Below, one piece after another: positions 7,815 through 15,571 of a DNA stretch of 64,000 nt; position 1 is the stretch's first letter, and each line of letters opens with the position of its first letter. The notes under the pieces were generated by a model. It ran no database searches. It was not told the DNA's origin and was given only the letters and a program-made list of their open reading frames with translations. Both the position numbers and the translations under genes were made by a program. The DNA is from Confluentibacter lentus (lineage in GTDB: Bacteria > Bacteroidota > Bacteroidia > Flavobacteriales > Flavobacteriaceae). The stretch covers positions 1-64,000 of the forward strand of contig NZ_NIHE01000008.1 in NCBI RefSeq assembly GCF_002806995.1, given 5' to 3'.

Positions 7815-9172
7815 TTGTTGTCCTTCTTTAATGCGGTTTCTGTTTTGCCTTGTGGTTGGTAATAGTTGGGTGGGAAACTGTTTATTTGTCGCCACAGCTC
7901 AAACCAAATGGGGACATCTTCTAAAAGCGCAATGGTGTAAGCACCGGAGCCGACACGTATCGCTTCCGGCCATTTGTAATCGGTTTCATCTGGTGCCAAT
8001 AATACCCTGTATTTGCCATTATCGCTGATAAAGTTTTCAATGGCGACTATTTTAGCGCCATACGTACCATAGCTGGCATTAGGCCAACCACTAAAAACAA
8101 TAGCGGGCCAACCATCAAATTGCACACGGACTTTTTCACCAATATGCAACAAGGGTAAATCAATGGGGCGTACATAGGTTTCTACTGCCAAATCGTATTG
8201 TTTGGGCATAATACCTACCAAGGCTTCGCCTTCCTTAAAGGTAACGCCTATACCGCCTGTTAAAGCCTTGTTTATATAACCGCTTTGGGGCGCCGTAACG
8301 TACAATAAACGATTTCGTTCTACATAATTGGTGTATTCGTTTTCTAGTTTCGTAACTTGGGCTTGGGCATCGAACCCGCTAGATTGTGCCGTGAATATAT
8401 CGCTTTGTGCTTTTGAAATCTTATCGGCATATTCGGCGTTGATTCTGGATAATTCAATTTGCGCATTGATGACCTCGTTTTTACTTGCCAAATATTTATT
8501 TTCTTGCGATATTAATTTGGCTTGGGTTTCTTGAAGTTTTAAGCGTTTTTCCTCAACATCCTTCACGGCTTTTAATCCTTCGTCTTGCAAGGTTTGGGTA
8601 CGGTTAAACTGGCGTTCTGCGATGTCTATATTAGTTTTGGCAGCTTCTAAATCGATACTGTCACTTTTCACTTTTAAGTGGGCTTGCATCAATTTGTTTT
8701 GCGTTTGTTGGTACTTTAATTTTTGTTCATTCAACAAGGCGGCAACTTGCCTATTTAATGCCCCAACTTTGCCTTGGTAAGCATCCACAGAGGATGATTT
8801 GGCTACAATTTGCTCATTGGTCCTTTCTACCAATTTATCATCAAAATACTCGCTTTTTATCTCAGAAATCCTCAAAATAGTATCGCCCTTATTTACAAAA
8901 TCACCTTCATTAACAAACCACTCTTCAATACGACCTGGGATTTGGGATTGGATGGTTTGCGGACGCTGGTTTGGTTTTAAGGTGGTTACTTGTCCTTGCC
9001 CGGTAATGTTTTGTGTCCATGGTAAAAAAAGGACAATGAATACAATAATGGCAATGGCCAACAAGAATTTGTTGAACTGTTTGTAATACGGTTTGTTAAA
9101 TATGTGCTCGGTAGACTTGAATTTATTTAAGTCTACGTATTGGTTTACCGAATTGTGTGATATGTTAAGCAT
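7811..9172 (-). CDS. HlyD-family periplasmic adaptor
   Basis: A 453-residue membrane fusion protein. A single transmembrane helix lies at about 35-52 (FLLAIAIIVFIVLFLPW), a first lipoyl/barrel half at about 60-115 (IQSQIPGRIEEWFVNEGDFV), long coiled-coil hairpins at about 125-290, and the second lipoyl half with a beta-barrel at about 290-430. It bridges the ABC transporter to TolC. Its start overlaps the ABC gene by 8 bases and its stop overlaps tolC by 4, so the three are tightly coupled. The architecture is that of type I secretion or LapC-like adaptors. The exported substrate cannot be read from the context. Confidence 0.9.
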   Translation of the reverse strand: MLNISHNSVNQYVDLNKFKSTEHIFNKPYYKQFNKFLLAIAIIVFIVLFLPWTQNITGQGQVTTLKPNQRPQTIQSQIPGRIEEWFVNEGDFVNKGDTILRISEIKSEYFDDKLVERTNEQIVAKSSSVDAYQGKVGALNRQVAALLNEQKLKYQQTQNKLMQAHLKVKSDSIDLEAAKTNIDIAERQFNRTQTLQDEGLKAVKDVEEKRLKLQETQAKLISQENKYLASKNEVINAQIELSRINAEYADKISKAQSDIFTAQSSGFDAQAQVTKLENEYTNYVERNRLLYVTAPQSGYINKALTGGIGVTFKEGEALVGIMPKQYDLAVETYVRPIDLPLLHIGEKVRVQFDGWPAIVFSGWPNASYGTYGAKIVAIENFISDNGKYRVLLAPDETDYKWPEAIRVGSGAYTIALLEDVPIWFELWRQINSFPPNYYQPQGKTETALKKDNK

Positions 9173-10835
9173 GGTCTATATTTTTAATTTCACCCTTTTC
9201 CAAATGAATGATTTGTGAGCATTTCGATTTCCAGCTGTCGCTACCACTAACAACGATGAGCGCCCAAGGTCTATCTGGATGTGTTAGGTAATCAATGATG
9301 GCGTTTGTTTCCGTTGGGTTAAACCTGTCTAGGGCGTCTTCTAAAATGAGTACTTTAGGGTTTTTTAGAATAGCTCTTGCCAAAATAATCTTTTTGGATA
9401 CGGTATGGGAAATCTGTTTGCCATCTGGATTTAAAATGGTTTGTAAGCCTTTGGGCTGTTCCTTTATAAAGTCCATGAGCCCCACTTTATTCAAAACATC
9501 AAAAATAACATCATCACTTATGTTTGGGTTTCCAAAAGTTAAATTCTCTTTTATGGTGCCATCAAAAGGAGATTCTTCGGTTAGTGATAACCCTAAATGT
9601 GCTCGATAATGGTTTAAATTTAAACTGTTTACGGATAAGTTATTGATGTAAATATAACCTGACGTTGGTTCTATAATGCCAGCGATAAGCCGCAACAACG
9701 TAGATTTTCCTGCACCACTTTCGCCAAGAATTAAAATCCTGCTTTTTGAATGTATATGAAGTGATGCATTGTATATAATGGGGCTGTCTTTGTAAGGAAC
9801 CCTATAAGAAACCTCATTTAATTCTATATTGATGTCACCTTTAAAAGCAGGTTTTTCCCCTTCTTGGTTTTCAATGTCTTTATCAACGATTTCCCCTAAT
9901 TTTTCAATGGATGTTAAAACGTCGTAGAAAGGTTCCAATCCAAGAATCAGCTTTTCTACAGAGGCAATAACTAATAAGATAATGATTTCAGCAGCTACAA
10001 ATTGCCCAATGTTCATTTGTTGATTGAGTACCAAAGCACCACCAATTAGCAACAAACTAGCCGTAACGATGACTTTAAAACTAACCATTTGTATAAACTG
10101 CATCATCAAAACCTTAAAGTGGTTTTCTCGAGATTCTAAATAGTGGGATACCAAATAATCGTTTTTCCCCAATGCCAAGCTTGTATTTCCTGAAAGTTTG
10201 AAACTGGTAATGCTTCGGGCAATTTCTTGGATCCAATGGGCGACTTTATATTTGTTTTTAGATTCTACCAAACTGGTTTCTAAACCTTTTTTGGCAGTAA
10301 ACTTGAAAACAACGAATACCAATAAAAGTAATAAGACTCCGAAAATGATAAAAAAAGGATGGTAAAACGATAGCAACAATAATGCAAATAGAATTTGCAA
10401 TACTGCTGTGGGCACATCAATGAGTATTTTAGATAGCCCCTTTTGGATGGTCAAGGTATCGAAAAAACGGTTTGCCAATTCTGGTGGGTAGTAGTTACGC
10501 AACTCCGTCATTTTAATTTTAGGAAAACGGTACGTCAGTTCAAAGGAAGAACGCGTAAAAATGCGTTGTTGTATGGTTTCTATAATGCGTAACTGCATGA
10601 GTTGCAAAGCCCCTGAAAAGGCAACACCAAGCGTCACTAAAATTACCAAAACCACCCAAGATGTTGATATCTGGGCACCTTGTATTAAATTAATAATGGT
10701 CTGTATTCCCAGAGGAAGTGATAAAGCTACAATGCCAGAGAAAATGGCGTAATAGAATATTTGTAGAATATCCCTTTTTTCTAATTGCATGAGGCCAATT
10801 AAACGTTGCCATGGTGTTATTGTTGGGTGCGCCAT
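9165..10835 (-). CDS. ABC transporter with degenerate ATPase motifs
   Basis: A 556-residue fused membrane-ATPase half-transporter. The six-helix membrane domain covers about 20-310 and the nucleotide-binding domain about 340-556. Walker A is intact (GESGAGKST). The other motifs are not. The Q-loop reads LSLTEES, the LSGGQ signature is replaced by ISHTVSKK, Walker B reads VLILED with D and E exchanged, and the H-loop position is VVSGSD with no histidine. Length and fold match type I secretion exporters without a peptidase domain. It is second in the TetR-ABC-HlyD-TolC operon, 2 bases after the TetR gene. It may hydrolyse ATP poorly or work in an unusual way, because the surrounding operon looks intact. 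Confidence 0.85.
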   Translation of the reverse strand: MAHPTITPWQRLIGLMQLEKRDILQIFYYAIFSGIVALSLPLGIQTIINLIQGAQISTSWVVLVILVTLGVAFSGALQLMQLRIIETIQQRIFTRSSFELTYRFPKIKMTELRNYYPPELANRFFDTLTIQKGLSKILIDVPTAVLQILFALLLLSFYHPFFIIFGVLLLLLVFVVFKFTAKKGLETSLVESKNKYKVAHWIQEIARSITSFKLSGNTSLALGKNDYLVSHYLESRENHFKVLMMQFIQMVSFKVIVTASLLLIGGALVLNQQMNIGQFVAAEIIILLVIASVEKLILGLEPFYDVLTSIEKLGEIVDKDIENQEGEKPAFKGDINIELNEVSYRVPYKDSPIIYNASLHIHSKSRILILGESGAGKSTLLRLIAGIIEPTSGYIYINNLSVNSLNLNHYRAHLGLSLTEESPFDGTIKENLTFGNPNISDDVIFDVLNKVGLMDFIKEQPKGLQTILNPDGKQISHTVSKKIILARAILKNPKVLILEDALDRFNPTETNAIIDYLTHPDRPWALIVVSGSDSWKSKCSQIIHLEKGEIKNIDHA

Positions 10836-10837
10836 AA

Positions 10838-11512
10838 TTATATTTTTAAGGTATTTATGGTGAGGTTAATAAAGAAATCTGAAGGCGATATGGTGTCATT
10901 GCAATTGGTTATGGACTTAAAATGATCCTTTAAAAAATGCTGATGCATGCTACCCTCAAGAATGGTGCTTGCTAATGAAGCAGAAAAAGCAAAATCTGGT
11001 TTTGTATTTTGAATGATGTCACTTAAACGCTTTACAATACGCTTATAAATAACAAAATAGCCATCCTTGTTTTCTTGGTCAACCTCTTTGGTTAAAAAAG
11101 ATTTTGAGTTTTCATTGATAATAATCCTATTTAGGGCAACTTCATTGATGTGCGTGTAACTATGATCTGTTTTTATGCTTCTACAAACAATATCAATAGC
11201 TTTTAATAACTTTTCCTTATTATCAGAAATGCTATGTGTTTCAAAAACCAATTGGTATTCAATCCAGCCCCAATACCAAGACGATAAATATAAAAGAAGT
11301 TTATGCTTGCTTTCGAAGTAGCGGTAAATAGAGCTTTCATTGGAGCCTATTTTTTCGCCCAATTTTTTAAAAGTGAAGGTGTCAAATCCAATATCATCTA
11401 TTAATAGAATGCTGTTTTCAATAATACGCTTTCCTAATTCGGACGATTCGGGGTCCTTAAGAAAGATATTTTCTGGGACAGCGATTTTTAAATTAGATAG
11501 TAAAGTTTGCAT
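10838..11512 (-). CDS. TetR-family transcriptional repressor
   Basis: A 224-residue protein with an N-terminal helix-turn-helix at about 27-75 (SILLIDDIGFDTFTFKKLGE, IGSNESSIYRYFESKHKLL) and a helical ligand-binding region after it. It is the first gene of the export operon, so it probably controls its own operon. The promoter supports this: a 17-base perfect palindrome (11537-11553) directly abuts the -7 box. The inducing ligand is unknown. It may be the compound or lipid that the exporter handles. Confidence 0.88.
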   Translation of the reverse strand: MQTLLSNLKIAVPENIFLKDPESSELGKRIIENSILLIDDIGFDTFTFKKLGEKIGSNESSIYRYFESKHKLLLYLSSWYWGWIEYQLVFETHSISDNKEKLLKAIDIVCRSIKTDHSYTHINEVALNRIIINENSKSFLTKEVDQENKDGYFVIYKRIVKRLSDIIQNTKPDFAFSASLASTILEGSMHQHFLKDHFKSITNCNDTISPSDFFINLTINTLKI

Positions 11513-11530
11513 AATAATTTAATTTGATTG

Positions 11531-11553
11531 CAAATATAATAGTATTACTATTA
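11531..11553 (-). promoter_or_regulatory. Promoter and TetR-type operator of the export operon
   Basis: On the minus strand the -7 box is TATATTTG (11531-11538), matching TAnnTTTG. TAATAGTATTACTATTA (11537-11553) is a perfect palindrome with 8-base arms around one central base. It occupies the spacer just upstream of the -7 box, where a bound repressor would block polymerase. Autoregulation by the TetR protein is the simplest reading. Confidence 0.7.
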
Positions 11554-11623
11554 ATTATGAAAACAAGACTATTAATTAATAAAAGTTTAACATTAGTATA
11601 TTTAGTAAATGGTTAAATCTGAT

Positions 11624-12325
11624 TTAATGACACTCCATACTAGTTGACACCGTATGCTGGATGGGAGCAGGAGAGAGGTAAGGAATGCCCAACCCTAAAC
11701 CACGCAAAATAAATAGAAGTCCGATGACAACCACAAAAACAGGAATGGCTTTCTGGATTTTTTGTCGCATGTTTCCTTTTAAAAAATGACTAAAATATAT
11801 AGCCGTGGTCATTAACGGGATAGTTCCCAATCCAAATACGGCCATATACAAACCACCGCTTAAAGCATTTCCACTAGCCATTGCGGCAAATACCGCCATA
11901 TACACCAAGCCGCAGGGTAAAAAACCATTTAGAAAACCAATGGTTAAAAAGGTTTCTAAGCTTTTTTTCTTAAGAGCTGCCCCTAAAGACGATTTAATTT
12001 TCGAAATGATTTTAAAGATGGGTTTAGAGGCATTGTATTTACTAAATGTTTGATAAGGAATTAACACAGCAATAATCATAAGTAACCCAATAATAATGGA
12101 TAGTTGTTGCTGAAACCCAAAAAGATAGAGGCTTTCGCCAATAAGTCCGAACACCAAACCAATCATGCCGTAAGCCAATAATCTTCCTAAGTGATAAAGA
12201 GCAATTTGGGATATTTTGATATAGGTATTTGTTCGGTTTACCGGTAAGATAAAAGCAATAGGCCCACACATGCCCACGCAGTGAAAACTTCCCAATATTC
12301 CAAATACAAATGCCGAAATGAGCAT
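11624..12325 (-). CDS. TauE/SafE (UreH-like) family membrane protein of the cbb3 cluster
   Basis: A 233-residue, six-helix membrane protein. The paired motifs FHCVGMCGPIAF near the N-terminus and GFLNGFLPCGLVYMA near 130-145 are typical of the sulfite exporter TauE/SafE family members encoded beside FixH/CcoH. Members there are thought to act in metal or redox handling during oxidase assembly, possibly copper, given the Cys-containing motifs. That role is inference. It is the last gene of the cco operon, with 1 base between its start and the ccoH stop. No strong terminator hairpin was seen after it. Confidence 0.8.
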   Translation of the reverse strand: MLISAFVFGILGSFHCVGMCGPIAFILPVNRTNTYIKISQIALYHLGRLLAYGMIGLVFGLIGESLYLFGFQQQLSIIIGLLMIIAVLIPYQTFSKYNASKPIFKIISKIKSSLGAALKKKSLETFLTIGFLNGFLPCGLVYMAVFAAMASGNALSGGLYMAVFGLGTIPLMTTAIYFSHFLKGNMRQKIQKAIPVFVVVIGLLFILRGLGLGIPYLSPAPIQHTVSTSMECH

Positions 12326-12326
12326 A

Positions 12327-12773
12327 CTAATAATTTATGGTTTCTTTATATAGATACGATTGCCCGTTGTATTGCCAATCGACTTTAATGTTCCAACGAC
12401 CATCTACCAAACGTTTGTCAGGTATGAGCAAATAGGGTTTAGATAATGAAATAACCGTGTCAAAATCTAATTGTTTGTTAGATGGTCTGTATAGGAACAC
12501 ATGTCCAGTAATGTTGTTTAAATCGATATGTTTAGGGAACACAATAAGCAAGCCTTCGGCAGTACGTTTATAGCTTATATTTTCATCTAAATTTTTGGCA
12601 TTGTTGAGTTTGTCAATATCCTCTTGATATTTTAGTTCCTCGGCATAATAATCTTCGGTTACCAAATCGTGATCGTACTTATCATTCACATTCAACGTGA
12701 TGATAAAATACATGATAAAGCTTATAAAACCGATAAAGGCCAATACAATCCCTGTTCCCCAATTTATTTTCAT
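12327..12773 (-). CDS. ccoH: FixH/CcoH family cbb3 oxidase assembly protein
   Basis: A 148-residue protein with one N-terminal transmembrane helix (GIVLAFIGFISFIMYFIITL, about 6-25) and a small periplasmic domain. DHDLVTEDYYAEELKYQEDID is characteristic of the FixH family. CcoH takes part in assembling the cbb3 oxidase, and in other bacteria it contacts the CcoP subunit. It lies between ccoG and the TauE/SafE gene. The 190-base gap to ccoG holds two different repeats but no obvious separate promoter. Confidence 0.9.
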   Translation of the reverse strand: MKINWGTGIVLAFIGFISFIMYFIITLNVNDKYDHDLVTEDYYAEELKYQEDIDKLNNAKNLDENISYKRTAEGLLIVFPKHIDLNNITGHVFLYRPSNKQLDFDTVISLSKPYLLIPDKRLVDGRWNIKVDWQYNGQSYLYKETINY

Positions 12774-12782
12774 AATGTTGTC

Positions 12783-12802
12783 ATTCCTGCGAAGGCAGGA
12801 AT
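12783..12802. repeat. Small palindrome ATTCCTGC-GAAG-GCAGGAAT
   Basis: A perfect 8-base stem with a 4-base loop lies 9 bases before the ccoH start. The surrounding string TCATTCCTGCGAAGGCAGGA is a dispersed repeat type seen in many bacterial genomes. Placed here, the hairpin could affect ccoH expression. Confidence 0.7.
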
Positions 12803-12879
12803 CTATTTTTTAATTAATATTTATTTTTTTATCTAACACCAAATTCAGATAGCTATCGGGAATGAATTTATTGCTAATT

Positions 12880-12962
12880 TGTTCTCGATACATTTTGCTC
12901 ATGCTTCACAAAACACTCGAACTGACACCAACCCCCAACAACTAACAACCATCTACCACCAC
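12880..12962 (-). repeat. Right half of palindromic element plus C/A tract abutting the ccoG stop
   Basis: GTTCTCGATACA (12881-12892) through CTCGAACTGACA (ending 12927) matches the right arm of the element at 3032-3137. It is followed by 35 bases nearly free of G and T (12928-12962) that end exactly at the ccoG stop codon. This is the third case of the same stop-tract-element arrangement in the window. Confidence 0.65.
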
Positions 12963-14387
12963 CTACCTATAACTCCTTGGGCCTAAAAAATTAGCCGTTG
13001 TGGTTTCAATTAATGTGTCGCCTTTGTAAACGCCGATTTTTATCTTATTTCTATCGCCCGTTAAAGCGGCATTATTAATTTCAACAAACAGCGTTCCTTT
13101 CGCAATACCAAGTTTGGGAACCGTAAAACTATTGCTGGTTGCCACCAACTTTAGGTCACCTTTATGGGACATTAATTTAAAACTCACGTCTTCAATATCA
13201 TGAGTTGTTTTATTAATCAATTTATAGGTAAACACATTGCTAATGATGTTATTTTCCTTGTGCTCAAACAACTGTCCTGGTAATCTTAAGACAGTGGCTT
13301 CTACATCGTTCCTTAAAAAGAGCATTCCCGTTAGCAAGCCAATTAAAATAGTAAGAACGGCAATATAGCCCTTCATTCTAGCCGTCAGTTTAAAAGGTGT
13401 TTTTTTTTCAATATTATCTTCACTGGCATATCTTATCAACCCTTTAGGCAAGTTGACGCTCTCCATAATGCTATCGCATTCATCGATGCAAGCAGTACAG
13501 TTTACGCACTCCAGTTGTGTGCCGTTTCTAATATCAATTCCTGTGGGACACACATGGACGCACTGAAAACAATCGATGCAATCACCATGACCTAAGGCTT
13601 GTCTGTCTTCGTTCTTTTTGATTTTTTTTCTGCCGTTTTCACCTTCTCCACGTTTATGGTCGTAAGCCACCACAATGGATTTGTTGTCCAACAACACGCC
13701 CTGTAACCTGCCATACGGACAAGCAATCACGCAAACCTGTTCTCTAAACCACGCAAATACAAAATAAAAAACAGCCGTAAAAATGAGTAAGGAAATCAGG
13801 TTGCTTATATGGTTAAGCGGATTGTCGGTAATATAACTTATCAGTGTATCGCCACCAATTAAATAAGCCAAAAACACATTGGCAATGACAAAGGAAATGA
13901 AAAGGAAAATAATCAGCTTTAAGCCTTTTTTTCTTATTTTTTCAGCGTTCCAAGGTTGTTTGGCTAATCGTATCTGTTTGCCTCGATCGCCTTCAATCCA
14001 ATATTCTATACGTCTGAATACCATTTCCATAAAAATGGTTTGCGGACAAATCCAACCACAAAAAATGCGTCCGAATGCCACCGTAAACAGGGTAATGAAT
14101 ATTACGCCAATAATCATGGAAATTACAAACAAGAAAAAATCCTGTGGCCAAAATGGAAATCCGAAAATATTAAAACGGCGTTCTAAAATATTGAACATTA
14201 AAAATTGGTTGCCGTTTATTTTTATAAAAGGAGCAGTGAGTAAAAATACCAGCAGGATGTAACTAACCCATTTTCTGTATTCATAGAATTTTCCACTAGG
14301 TTTTTTAGGAAATACCCAAGCGCGTTTGCCCTCATTGGTAACGGTGCTAATGGAATCTCTAAATACTTCGTTTTTTGGTGTTTCCAA
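12963..14387 (-). CDS. ccoG: cbb3 oxidase accessory protein CcoG/FixG
   Basis: A 474-residue polyferredoxin-like membrane protein needed to deliver copper to the cbb3 oxidase. CcoG of other bacteria reduces Cu(II). Several membrane helices lie in the first 230 residues, with FCGWICPQT and ACPYGRLQG motifs. Two ferredoxin-type clusters follow at about 270-310: CIDCFQCVHVCP and CVNCTACIDECD. A last helix at about 338-356 and an Ig-like FixG C-terminal domain complete it. Gene order ccoP-ccoG-ccoH is standard for Bacteroidota. Confidence 0.95.
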   Translation of the reverse strand: METPKNEVFRDSISTVTNEGKRAWVFPKKPSGKFYEYRKWVSYILLVFLLTAPFIKINGNQFLMFNILERRFNIFGFPFWPQDFFLFVISMIIGVIFITLFTVAFGRIFCGWICPQTIFMEMVFRRIEYWIEGDRGKQIRLAKQPWNAEKIRKKGLKLIIFLFISFVIANVFLAYLIGGDTLISYITDNPLNHISNLISLLIFTAVFYFVFAWFREQVCVIACPYGRLQGVLLDNKSIVVAYDHKRGEGENGRKKIKKNEDRQALGHGDCIDCFQCVHVCPTGIDIRNGTQLECVNCTACIDECDSIMESVNLPKGLIRYASEDNIEKKTPFKLTARMKGYIAVLTILIGLLTGMLFLRNDVEATVLRLPGQLFEHKENNIISNVFTYKLINKTTHDIEDVSFKLMSHKGDLKLVATSNSFTVPKLGIAKGTLFVEINNAALTGDRNKIKIGVYKGDTLIETTTANFLGPRSYR

Positions 14388-14401
14388 GATTTGGTAATTT
14401 A

Positions 14402-14431
14402 AAACCTGCCAACGATTACATTGACAGGTTT
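14402..14431. terminator. Hairpin between ccoP and ccoG
   Basis: AAACCTG (14402-14408) pairs with CAGGTTT (14425-14431). The minus-strand 3' side is followed by only a weak T-run, so this could be a partial terminator or an mRNA-stability hairpin that sets different levels for structural (ccoNOQP) and assembly (ccoGH) genes. Confidence 0.45.
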
Positions 14432-14436
14432 AGTTA

Positions 14437-15369
14437 TTATTGGTTAGTCACTACTTGTAATGTATCAGTTTTGGTTTCAACAGGAATTTCTGAAGTGCTT
14501 TCTCCCCAAAGATCACCTTCTGGTTCTTTAGGATTGGCTGGAGTAGTGCCTTGAAAACTCAAAACATAACTGGCTACCTGTGCAATTTCTGCTGGTTTTA
14601 ATTGTGCTTTCCATGCAATCATACCTTTACCGGAACGACCGCCTTCAGAGATGGTATGAAATACTTTTTTTATATCACCGCCTAAAATCCAATATTGGTC
14701 GGTTAAATTTGGACCAATACCACCACCGCCATCTGCCATGTGGCAAGCAATGCAATTGGTTTCGAAAATGGTTTTGCCTGCACTTAAGTCGGCAGCATCG
14801 GTGAGCAAGGTTACGGTGTTGACATCTACCAAATCCTTAGCGGTTTTTTTGTAGGCCTCAATGGCTGATTTGGCATCTGCTAATTCGGTTTCTAGTTCGT
14901 CGTATTGGTTAGCTCCATTAAACACATGGTATCTTAACAGATACACGGCACCAAATATAATGGAGATGTAAAACCCATACAGCCACCAAGGGGGTAAGTT
15001 GTTATCCAGCTCTTTGATGCCATCGTAGTTATGGTCTAGAATAATTTCGCCTTCTTCTTCAATTGGTTTAGAGCCTAATAACTTTATATAAGTATTTTTT
15101 AACCAAGTGAATTTATAGGTATTTTCTTTTTCAGCTAAAAAGCGTGCTTTGGCTTCTTCATCCAATTTAAAAAGCATCACATTCTCTAAGGCGCTAACAA
15201 TCGCTTCAATAGCAATAAGGATAAGCAGTACTAGAAAAAGAAATAGCAATACGGCAGGATATACTATAAAAGCAGGTTTGTCTCCAGAATCAATCACATA
15301 TTCTGTCAATCCGAAAATGATAAAGAATACAAGTGGTACGCGTATCCAGGATGGGATTAAATGTCTCAT
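14437..15369 (-). CDS. ccoP: cbb3 cytochrome c oxidase subunit III, single haem c
   Basis: A 310-residue membrane-anchored cytochrome c that passes electrons to the CcoN catalytic subunit. Two hydrophobic segments lie at about 8-27 and 34-62 and a further helix at about 128-148 (WWLYGFYISIIFGAVYLLRY). One cytochrome c domain covers about 190-285, with haem motif CIACH and the later methionine in GKGMIAW. Only one CxxCH is present, whereas classic proteobacterial CcoP has two. The start overlaps ccoQ by 4 bases. Assignment rests on position in the operon and on the CcoP N-terminal region (LDHNYDGIKELDNNLPPWW). Confidence 0.92.
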   Translation of the reverse strand: MRHLIPSWIRVPLVFFIIFGLTEYVIDSGDKPAFIVYPAVLLFLFLVLLILIAIEAIVSALENVMLFKLDEEAKARFLAEKENTYKFTWLKNTYIKLLGSKPIEEEGEIILDHNYDGIKELDNNLPPWWLYGFYISIIFGAVYLLRYHVFNGANQYDELETELADAKSAIEAYKKTAKDLVDVNTVTLLTDAADLSAGKTIFETNCIACHMADGGGGIGPNLTDQYWILGGDIKKVFHTISEGGRSGKGMIAWKAQLKPAEIAQVASYVLSFQGTTPANPKEPEGDLWGESTSEIPVETKTDTLQVVTNQ

Positions 15370-15551
15370 AATATATCGTCGTTTTGGTTGTCTAATGGTA
15401 AGTTACTAACAGTTTTTATATAGTCTTTTTTAGCTGTAAATACCCACCAAAAAAGGATGACAAAAAAGCTAAAGAAAATGAGAAGTGATATGATGGGGTA
15501 AATTTCGATACCCTCCATACTCTCCATGTGACCTTTTATGAATTTTAACAT
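15366..15551 (-). CDS. ccoQ: cbb3 oxidase small subunit CcoQ/FixQ-like
   Basis: A 61-residue membrane protein with one helix at about 19-39 (ISLLIFFSFFVILFWWVF) followed by TAKKDYIKTVSNLPL, which resembles the post-helix segment of FixQ/CcoQ. It lies 20 bases after ccoNO and overlaps ccoP by 4 bases, the expected place for CcoQ. CcoQ stabilises the oxidase complex in other bacteria. Confidence 0.8.
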   Translation of the reverse strand: MLKFIKGHMESMEGIEIYPIISLLIFFSFFVILFWWVFTAKKDYIKTVSNLPLDNQNDDIL

Positions 15552-15571
15552 GATCTATTTGTTTTTGATGG

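Noticed and set aside
7815-7895. Upstream start for the TolC-family gene
   Set aside because: It would place 27 polar residues before an evident signal peptide and lies within the HlyD coding region. ATG 7814 overlaps the HlyD stop as ATGA.
6417-11512. Bacteriocin or RTX toxin secretion locus
   Set aside because: The ABC-HlyD-TolC trio is suggestive, but no double-glycine leader peptide, RTX repeat protein or peptidase domain is present in or beside the operon.
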